DNA of 7,276 nucleotides from Mariniphaga sp. GTDB lineage: Bacteria; Bacteroidota; Bacteroidia; Bacteroidales; Prolixibacteraceae. The translations under genes and the position numbers were made by a program. The DNA is taken from contig JABMQB010000091.1 in assembly GCA_013203525.1 (NCBI GenBank), positions 1-7,276 on the forward strand, in the 5' to 3' direction. Every line of letters begins with the position of its first letter. Position 1 is the stretch's first letter. Positions 1 through 4,765 of this stretch are shown piece by piece. The notes under the pieces were generated by a model. The model was given only the letters and a program-made list of their open reading frames with translations, had not been told where the DNA came from and made no database searches.

Positions 1-1847
1 CTATAACCTATGGCAACACCGCAAATGTTGCTGCTAAAGGTGTCCCTTTTTGGTTTGCTATAAGTAATCACGAAGATATGGAAATTGAATTTATTGATTT
101 TGAAATAGCTCCAATTCAAAAAAAGGAAGGTTTCGAGGAATTCTATAAAGATGATCCATTTTATGAAGTAGATTCTTTTTTGGGTGAGGCATTTAATGCA
201 AGGTCATTATCATTATATATACCTGTAATTCCGGCAAATTCAACTCAAAGTATAACGATGAGAGTAAAAAGTAGTGAAACCTATAAAACTATTACATGGC
301 TGGATAAGCCTTTATACCACACTTCATACGATACTGTCAAATCCATGCTATACAATAAAAGTGGAACAAATTTAATTGAAGATGATTTTATTCCTGATCC
401 AGCTGATATGACTAAAGCTTCTTGTTGGATGTCAATTGTTTTTGAAATGGTTATTGATGCAGGCGCTGGTGTTGTCAATCCCTGGGTAGGTTGCATACAA
501 AGTGTCCTTAATAATGTTTTTGATGTACATGGATATGGAGGAGTTAGACCTAAAAGGAAGACTCTTCAACATTGGGTTGCGACATATAGCGGTGTTGCTA
601 TTGAATGTGCAATGGCACATTATCCCAAAGTATGGATTGGGAAAATTGCTGGTATAACATTCAGCAATCTTGCTTATCATATGACAGCTGAATCATGTAG
701 TGATGCCAAAATAAAAAAACATAATGAAATGAGGAAAGTTACCTCTTTCGATCCAAATGAAAAGGATGGACCAACAGGATATGGTGAATCGAATTATATT
801 GGGAGCACAGATTTCCTGGATTATACAATTTATTTTGAAAACAAGTCCAGTGCCACTGCACCTGCACATACCATTATTGTTTCTGATACTTTAGATACCG
901 ATATATTTGATTTAAGCAAAACGGAAATAAATTCGGTGACCATCGGAGATACTACATTTTATGCTCTTCCAGGTTCAACTGAATTTTTAAAAAGTGCATC
1001 ACTGGAACATTTAGGGGTGGATGCTCGAATTACTGTAAGCTCAAATGAGAATACTGGTTCACTGAATTGTATAATCCGCTCTTTCGATCCAGATACGGAT
1101 GAAGAAATTGAAGATCCCTTTGTTGGAGTTTTACCTCCCAATGTTACTTCACCTGAAGGAGAAGGATCAGTCAGTTTCCGATTATTCCTTAAAGAAGAAC
1201 CTCAACACAACCAGGTAATAAAAAATAAAGCAATCATTTATTTTGATGGGAATGAACCTATCATAACCAATGAATACATTAACACCTTTGATCTGCAGGC
1301 TCCTGTAACCGAAGTTGAAAGTTATACAGTTGATGGAACTATCACACTTAATCTTTCAGGTACTGATTCAGGTTCTGGAATTGATTATTATGAAATCTGG
1401 ATGGCAAAGGGTGACGAAGGATTTGATCTTTGGAAAATATCAAAGGAAAATACCGTTGAGTTTCGTTCAACAGAAACCGATAATTATAAATTTTATTCGG
1501 TAGGAGTAGATAACTTAGGCAATACGGAAGCAGCACCCGAGATAGCGGACATAGATGTTTATGCAACTTCAGTAGAAATTTTTGTTATTACAGAAAAGGT
1601 TAAATATTATCCAAATCCGGCAAGTAAGAAAATAAACATTGAAATTGACCTTGATGAAGCGCGGGAGATTGATATATATATAACAAACCTGAATGGACAA
1701 AACATAAAATGCTTATCAAACTTATTATTGCCACAGGGAAAAACAACCTTAAAAGAAAACCTTGAAGGAATTCCAAATGGCATGTATTTGCTTAATATTC
1801 AAATTGAAAATCAAATATTTGGTGATCAGATTATTATTCTGAACTAA
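1..1847 (+). CDS. T9SS-sorted secreted/surface protein, 5'-truncated by the window edge
   Basis: The reading frame is open from position 3 (ATA ACC TAT GGC...) with no stop, so the ATG at 78 is internal and the gene starts outside the window; 614 residues are visible. Numbering from that ATG: residues 1-60 continue a beta-rich domain; about 110-220 is a segment with several Cys and Trp; about 224-405 is a conserved surface-protein domain seen in many Bacteroidota exported proteins (DPNEKDGPTGYG, then LDYTIYFEN, APAHTIIVSDTLD, VGVLPPN, IIYFDGNEPI), probably DUF7619/DUF11-like. Residues about 409-495 form an Ig/FN3-like domain (GTDSGSGIDYYEIW, VGVDNLGNTE). Residues 508-589 are a type A T9SS C-terminal sorting domain (YYPNPASKKINI, then NLNGQNI, IPNGMYLLNI). 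Family knowledge: such proteins cross the outer membrane by the type IX system and are cleaved and released or anchored to lipopolysaccharide. The function of the mature part is unknown; no catalytic motif is visible. It may be an adhesin or structural surface protein (inference). Confidence 0.92.
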   Translation, partial: ITYGNTANVAAKGVPFWFAISNHEDMEIEFIDFEIAPIQKKEGFEEFYKDDPFYEVDSFLGEAFNARSLSLYIPVIPANSTQSITMRVKSSETYKTITWLDKPLYHTSYDTVKSMLYNKSGTNLIEDDFIPDPADMTKASCWMSIVFEMVIDAGAGVVNPWVGCIQSVLNNVFDVHGYGGVRPKRKTLQHWVATYSGVAIECAMAHYPKVWIGKIAGITFSNLAYHMTAESCSDAKIKKHNEMRKVTSFDPNEKDGPTGYGESNYIGSTDFLDYTIYFENKSSATAPAHTIIVSDTLDTDIFDLSKTEINSVTIGDTTFYALPGSTEFLKSASLEHLGVDARITVSSNENTGSLNCIIRSFDPDTDEEIEDPFVGVLPPNVTSPEGEGSVSFRLFLKEEPQHNQVIKNKAIIYFDGNEPIITNEYINTFDLQAPVTEVESYTVDGTITLNLSGTDSGSGIDYYEIWMAKGDEGFDLWKISKENTVEFRSTETDNYKFYSVGVDNLGNTEAAPEIADIDVYATSVEIFVITEKVKYYPNPASKKINIEIDLDEAREIDIYITNLNGQNIKCLSNLLLPQGKTTLKENLEGIPNGMYLLNIQIENQIFGDQIIILN

Positions 1848-1856
1848 CAGAAATGA

Positions 1857-1900
1857 ATACCTCGCCCCAAGCGAACGAGGTGTCAACGAAGGGATTTTTT
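1857..1900 (+). terminator. Possible weak terminator hairpin after the T9SS gene
   Basis: Stem ATACCTCG (1857-1864) pairs with CGAGGTGT (1876-1883): 8 pairs including one U-G, with an 11-nt loop. A run of six T lies at 1895-1900, but 11 nt beyond the stem, which is too far for a classical intrinsic terminator. The heptamer CTCGCCC occurs both at 1861 and 1906. It may be a weak terminator or a dispersed palindromic element. Confidence 0.4.
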
Positions 1901-2183
1901 ATTATCTCGCCCTAACATTAATTCTTGGTTTGTTTAATTTTAAATGGTTCTTACATTAAATCTAACTCAACTATTAATTCGATGTTGGATATCCATGCAG
2001 AACTATTTCAAATAAAGCATGGCATAATCAGGCCGTACTTGGCTGAATTGAAACACTTTTTAAATGTTCATCATTAATTTTTTCACATTAATTGACCAAT
2101 TGTCATTCAAAAATCATTTAAATTAAAATTGTGATTAGCAATTAAGTAAATGAATATAAGTGTTTTATATGACAATATAATTA

Positions 2184-2196
2184 AACCCTCAGGGTT
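2184..2196 (+). promoter_or_regulatory. Small hairpin in the integrase leader
   Basis: AACCC (2184-2188) and GGGTT (2192-2196) form a perfect 5-bp stem with a 3-nt loop, only 4 nt before the larger hairpin at 2201-2229. With that hairpin it forms a tandem structured element 130 nt upstream of the integrase start. A regulatory role is inference. Confidence 0.35.
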
Positions 2197-2200
2197 CACA

Positions 2201-2236
2201 AATGGTTGTTTCTTACAGAGGCAACCATTTTTATTT
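2201..2236 (+). terminator. Strong intrinsic-terminator-like hairpin upstream of the integrase
   Basis: AATGGTTG (2201-2208) pairs perfectly with CAACCATT (2222-2229). The stem extends inward through two U-G pairs and three Watson-Crick pairs (TCT 2211-2213 with AGA 2217-2219) to a 3-nt loop, giving 13 pairs. T-rich sequence TTTTTATTT follows at 2228-2236. The U-G pairs would be A-C mismatches on the other strand, so the structure favours plus-strand RNA. It could stop read-through from upstream, or act as an attenuator in a long integrase leader. Confidence 0.6.
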
Positions 2237-2287
2237 GTCCCATGTTTATTGGATTCTGGAGGATTTATATTTAATTCATTAAAACTC

Positions 2288-2320
2288 ATTCAAATTACAT
2301 TCTTTATTCAAATTACATTC
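2288..2320 (+). repeat. Two 15-bp direct repeats just upstream of the integrase start
   Basis: ATTCAAATTACATTC occurs at 2288-2302 and again at 2306-2320, separated by TTT (18-nt pitch), ending 8 nt before the integrase ATG. Exact 15-bp repeats this close are unlikely by chance. They could be arm-type binding sites for the integrase, an operator, or a replication-slippage duplication. Confidence 0.8.
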
Positions 2321-2328
2321 AAGAAAAT

Positions 2329-3489
2329 ATGGCTTCTCCAAAAGTATTTATCAACGACGGTTACACTAAAAAGGATGGGACGTCCGCGGTGTATATCCTG
2401 GTTCATTTAAGGGGCGAGTCGATTAAGTTTTCGACCGGTATTAGTTGTGATCCGGAAAAATTCAATTACAAGACCAGCAGGTTAATTGGTAACTCTAAAA
2501 AGGTAAAGGACGATAACCTAAGTATAGAACGTGGTTTAGCCATAATAAATGAGATTTTTGTTAGGTACCGTTTACAGTTTGAGGCGTTGACTCCTGATAT
2601 CCTGAAAAAAGAATGGAAAAATCCAACCCGGAGGGTAAACTTTTATGCCTGGATGGATGAAACAATTAAAATGCGTAAGGGCGACCTGGCTGATAGTTCA
2701 CTTAAACAGCACAAATCTTTACAATCAAAAATGATGGAATTCAAGGCTAAGCTGTCGTTTGCTGAAATTAATTATGAGTTTATTGACCAGTTTCGTAGGT
2801 GGCTAAAGGTTGAAAAGAATAGTGGACCAAATACAGTTCAGAATAATCTAAAAAACTTAAAAGCTTATTTAAATATTGCCAAAAATCAAGGTGTAATTTC
2901 TGAAAATCCATTTGATCGCATAAAGTTAAGGCGCTCAACACCTGAACGGATTTTTCTTATTGAAGAGGAAATAAATAAACTTTGGAAAGAGTATAATAAT
3001 CAAACATTACCGGGCACATATCATAGAGTGTTAAGGCACTTTTTGTTTATGTGTTTAACTGGTTTACGAATATCGGACCTTATAAAAGTGAGTTTTGACA
3101 ATATAGTAAACGGACGGTTAGTATTTTTTCCGGCGAAGACCCGTGGAATTAAAAAAATAAGCGTAAAAATACCCCTTAATAAATTTACAGTTCAATTAAT
3201 TAGGGAAGAGGGCAGGAGTAGCGGTAAACTATTTGATTGTATTAGTGAACAACAGATGAACAAAAAGATTAAGGATATTGCAGGATTTGCCGGAATTCCA
3301 AAAAAACTAAGTAACCATAGTGGCAGGCATACATTTGCAACTCTATATTTGCAAAAAACTCAAGATGTTGCAGGTCTGCAAAAAATGTTGGGGCATAGCA
3401 ACATAGGGCAAACAATGGTTTATGTACATATTAACGATGATATGTTAAAAGAACAAATGCAAAAATTTGAAGGAAGTTTGTTCAAATAG
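2329..3489 (+). CDS. Tyrosine recombinase / site-specific integrase, complete
   Basis: 386 residues, the normal length for Bacteroidota phage-type integrases. It cuts and rejoins DNA through a covalent 3'-phosphotyrosine. Residues 1-95 match the arm-type DNA-binding domain (FINDGYTKKDGTSAVYILVH, STGISCDPEKF). Residues about 103-200 are the SAM-like core-binding domain (FYAWMDETI, NTVQNNLKNLKAYLNIA). Residues 208-380 are the catalytic domain with all expected residues: R247 in TGLRISDL, K270 in FFPAKTRG, H330 and R333 in NHSGRHTFAT, H356 in MLGHSNI and nucleophile Y365 in MVYVHI. The ATG at 2329 begins the conserved N terminus; no clear ribosome-binding site, as is common in this phylum. A strong terminator follows at 3566. 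No excisionase or relaxase gene is adjacent. The nearby tRNA scars suggest element integration at tRNA genes; a chromosomal invertase role is an alternative. Confidence 0.97.
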   Translation: MASPKVFINDGYTKKDGTSAVYILVHLRGESIKFSTGISCDPEKFNYKTSRLIGNSKKVKDDNLSIERGLAIINEIFVRYRLQFEALTPDILKKEWKNPTRRVNFYAWMDETIKMRKGDLADSSLKQHKSLQSKMMEFKAKLSFAEINYEFIDQFRRWLKVEKNSGPNTVQNNLKNLKAYLNIAKNQGVISENPFDRIKLRRSTPERIFLIEEEINKLWKEYNNQTLPGTYHRVLRHFLFMCLTGLRISDLIKVSFDNIVNGRLVFFPAKTRGIKKISVKIPLNKFTVQLIREEGRSSGKLFDCISEQQMNKKIKDIAGFAGIPKKLSNHSGRHTFATLYLQKTQDVAGLQKMLGHSNIGQTMVYVHINDDMLKEQMQKFEGSLFK

Positions 3490-3565
3490 AATAAACTCAA
3501 TATACATGGTGGTTTTTTTCATTAAAACTAACCAGGAACTTTGTAGAGTAAAATATTCTTAAATG

Positions 3566-3593
3566 AAAAAAGGCAGCTCAGTAGCTGCCTTTT
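3566..3593. terminator. Intrinsic terminator of the integrase gene, bidirectional
   Basis: GGCAGCT (3572-3578) and AGCTGCC (3583-3589) form a perfect GC-rich 7-bp stem with loop CAGT, flanked by six A (3566-3571) and TTTT (3590-3593). The stem extends through A-T pairs. It lies 76 nt after the integrase stop and could work in both directions. Confidence 0.88.
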
Positions 3594-3725
3594 CAAATGT
3601 TAACCCCCAAACACACCCGTACAGAAATGTACGGATATACAATTATACAAAAAACAAACATAAAAACTAATAATTATATTAGTAATTTCTGGAGGCTTTC
3701 TGCGGCACTGAAATTCAAATGTTAA
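3592..3725. repeat. 12-bp direct repeat bracketing two palindromes
   Basis: TTCAAATGTTAA occurs at 3592-3603 and at 3714-3725. Between them lie two perfect inverted repeats: CCGTACA-GAAA-TGTACGG (3617-3634), with a GNRA-type loop if transcribed, and ACTAATA-ATTA-TATTAGT (3666-3683). The position, right behind the integrase, would suit a recombination or protein-binding site, but nothing in the sequence proves it. Confidence 0.6.
3617..3634. repeat. Perfect palindrome with GAAA loop downstream of the integrase
   Basis: CCGTACA (3617-3623) and TGTACGG (3628-3634) are exact inverted arms around GAAA. There is no U-tract, so it is not a typical terminator. It could be a dimeric protein-binding site, a recombinase core site or an RNA tetraloop hairpin. 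Confidence 0.7.
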
Positions 3726-3896
3726 TTGTTTTTTTATACATTAATTAATACAAATAGATAATTTTAAAATAAGTTTGGATAAAGTTTATTTTGACATAAA
3801 GTAGAGTTAAGCCGTCTGCTGAAAAACGCTTTGTCCTCCGCCAAAGATAATTAGTAAAAATATGTTGATATACATTTATTGTTTTTTGCGCAACAT

Positions 3897-3939
3897 CTTC
3901 CCAAACTGAGGGTCGTGGGTTCGATCCTCGCTTCCCGAT
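3897..3939 (+). tRNA. 3'-half remnant of a tRNA-Gly(CCC)-like gene, probable attachment site
   Basis: The sequence reads as a tRNA from the anticodon loop to the acceptor end. Loop TTCCCAA (3898-3904) has U33, anticodon CCC and A37. ACTGA (3905-3909) fills the 3' anticodon-stem strand and GGGTC (3910-3914) the variable loop. T stem GTGGG/CTCGC (3915-3919, 3927-3931) pairs with two U-G, around the canonical T loop TTCGATC (3920-3926). Acceptor strand TTCCCGA follows at 3932-3938. The 5' half is missing: 3893-3897 does not pair with ACTGA and no D arm is present. Bacterial tRNA-Gly(CCC) genes share CTTCCCAA and GGGTTCGAT, and usually end TTCCCGC, so the final A differs. It is non-functional as a tRNA. 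A 3' tRNA fragment beginning at the anticodon loop is the expected footprint of an integrase attachment site (known from genomic islands); that use here is inference. Confidence 0.72.
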
Positions 3940-4172
3940 CCTGATAATCCATCAATTAGATATTGATTGTTAATGTCTACAAATTATTTATAACCTCAGC
4001 AATAACCTCTTAATGTATGTTTGTGGTTATCCAAATTGTCTTTCTATGATGACTTCAATATGAATAATTAATTTGAAGCACATCTTTTTAAATTTCAGAA
4101 TTTGATATTTTTTACGTGATAAGTTGCACATTAACTGTCAGTTATCATCATTGAGATACCGTTTGTTGTTTT

Positions 4173-4196
4173 GGTTCAAGTCCTACCTGGGGAGCT
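4173..4196 (+). tRNA. Second tRNA 3'-end-like remnant, from the T loop onward
   Basis: GG-TTCAAGT-CCTAC (4173-4186) looks like a T arm: TTCAAGT (4175-4181) fits the TTCRANY-type loop. CTGGGGA (4187-4193) would be the acceptor 3' strand, with G4194 as discriminator. The upstream five bases (TTTGG) pair with CCTAC only at the two positions nearest the loop plus one A-T, so similarity begins near the T loop. No other tRNA arms are visible upstream. The expected 5' acceptor strand would be TCCCCAG; the identity (perhaps Asn, from the TCC...GGA-G pattern) is not certain. A fragment starting in the T loop matches the other well-known tRNA integration subsite. Confidence 0.45.
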
Positions 4197-4204
4197 GATT
4201 TTTT

Positions 4205-4237
4205 AAATAACGTACAGAAATCCAGTGCGTTATTTTT
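4205..4237 (+). terminator. Hairpin with T-run just after the second tRNA-like scar
   Basis: AAATAACG (4205-4212) pairs with CGTTATTT (4228-4235), extended inward by a U-G, an A-T and a C-G pair, with a T-run continuing to 4237. It sits 10 nt after the tRNA-like acceptor end, a place where a tRNA transcription terminator would be expected, which mildly supports the idea that this flank was once the downstream region of a real tRNA gene. Confidence 0.5.
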
Positions 4238-4330
4238 ATTTGAAGAGTATTTTAAAGAGAAAATATTGAATGAATACCCCAAAATGCAAAATTGGAATAC
4301 TTGTAATTTTAGATTGGTCTATGTTCAAAC

Positions 4331-4370
4331 CTAATTAAATTAGTCCTGTTTCCGAGCGGGAAGGATCGAA
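4331..4370. repeat. AT-rich palindrome plus possible minus-strand tRNA-like scrap
   Basis: CTAATT-A-AATTAG (4331-4343) is a palindrome. Next to it, TTTCC-GAGC-GGGAA (4350-4362) can form a small hairpin. On the minus strand, 4370 down to 4354 reads TTCGATCCTTCCCGCTC, which equals the T loop and acceptor end of the tRNA-Gly-like scar with four bases (CGCT) missing, and with the standard Gly acceptor ending CCCGC. Confidence 0.35.
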
Positions 4371-4395
4371 ATATCTAACCTATTAAAAGATTATT

Positions 4396-4546
4396 ATTTG
4401 ATTGTCGACTTATTGGACACGTTATTTATTGAACCACAATTTTTTCACTTTTTTGAAACAAATCTGATGAAATAATCAAATGATAAATTCCCTTGCTTAA
4501 ATGGGATACATCAAATTGCTCTATTTGATCCACTGATACATCAAAT
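4396..4546. promoter_or_regulatory. Cluster of ATCAAAT/ATTTGAT motifs upstream of the beta-helix gene
   Basis: The 7-mer ATCAAAT lies at 4475-4481, 4510-4516 and 4540-4546, and its complement ATTTGAT at 4396-4402 and 4523-4529. Two of these belong to an exact 12-bp direct repeat GATACATCAAAT (4505-4516 and 4535-4546, 30-bp pitch, roughly three helical turns). The arrangement looks like an operator array for a dimeric or multimeric regulator, but the motif is AT-rich and also occurs elsewhere (for example 4100-4106). Confidence 0.35.
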
Positions 4547-4572
4547 CATCTTTGTTAAAATTGTCTGAGAAA

Positions 4573-4599
4573 ACTCAAAAAATAAAATCAGGTTTGAGT
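4573..4599. repeat. Inverted repeat upstream of the beta-helix gene
   Basis: ACTCAAA (4573-4579) and TTTGAGT (4593-4599) are exact 7-bp arms around a 13-bp spacer, about 165 bp before the gene start. An overlapping smaller hairpin TGAG-AAAA-CTCA lies at 4566-4577. Either may bind a regulator; no promoter consensus could be identified nearby. Confidence 0.4.
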
Positions 4600-4765
4600 C
4601 TGCACTTATTAGAAAAAAAGTGTTCTAAATAATGAGGATGAAGACAATTTTTCTGCGTTTATGTGTGAAAATTACAAGTTTATGATGATCTTTACATATA
4701 AACTTAATTTCTAACAATCTTATTGATTTATTCGAAAATTGATTAGTATAAAAAACACTTTCGTC

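Larger units (their letters stand above)
1848..2328. other. 481-bp intergenic region upstream of the integrase
   Basis: No credible gene on either strand: the short frames here have biased, low-complexity translations and no family resemblance. Besides the hairpins and direct repeat listed separately, it contains a small inverted repeat CCATGC (1993-1998)/GCATGG (2017-2022) and very AT-rich DNA around 2070-2160. Promoter assignment is uncertain. The sequence TTTATTTG (2230-2237) is a 7/8 match to the Bacteroidota -7 element TAnnTTTG, with TTG 21 nt upstream (2206-2208), but both overlap the hairpin at 2201-2229. Confidence 0.6.
3490..4738. other. 1.25-kb gene-free region between integrase and beta-helix gene
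   Basis: No reading frame here looks coding on either strand. The stretch is AT-rich and carries the integrase terminator, the palindromes and repeats, two or three tRNA-3'-end-like scars and the ATCAAAT cluster. A further short direct repeat ATAACCTC occurs at 3990-3997 and 4002-4009. The pattern of scars without genes suggests repeated integration and loss of elements (inference). Confidence 0.6.

Noticed and set aside
78..80. ATG at 78 as the true start of the first gene
   Set aside because: The same frame is open back to the window edge and reads YGNTANVAAKGVPFWFAI, which continues the domain, so the gene extends leftward.
2150..2410. 86-residue plus-strand frame overlapping the integrase start
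   Set aside because: It runs through the hairpins and repeats and into the integrase in another frame; its translation is hydrophobic, repetitive and matches no family.
3897..3939. A complete functional tRNA gene
   Set aside because: The bases before the anticodon loop do not pair with the 3' anticodon strand and no D arm or 5' acceptor strand can be found upstream.
3490..4738. CRISPR array or integron cassette array in the gene-free region
   Set aside because: The repeats are short, unequal and not regularly spaced with unique spacers, and the recombinase lacks any sign of being an integron integrase.
4739..4765. TTG at 4739 as the start of the beta-helix gene
   Set aside because: It would add nine polar residues ahead of a standard signal peptide; the ATG at 4766 gives the usual MKN-hydrophobic-AQ layout.
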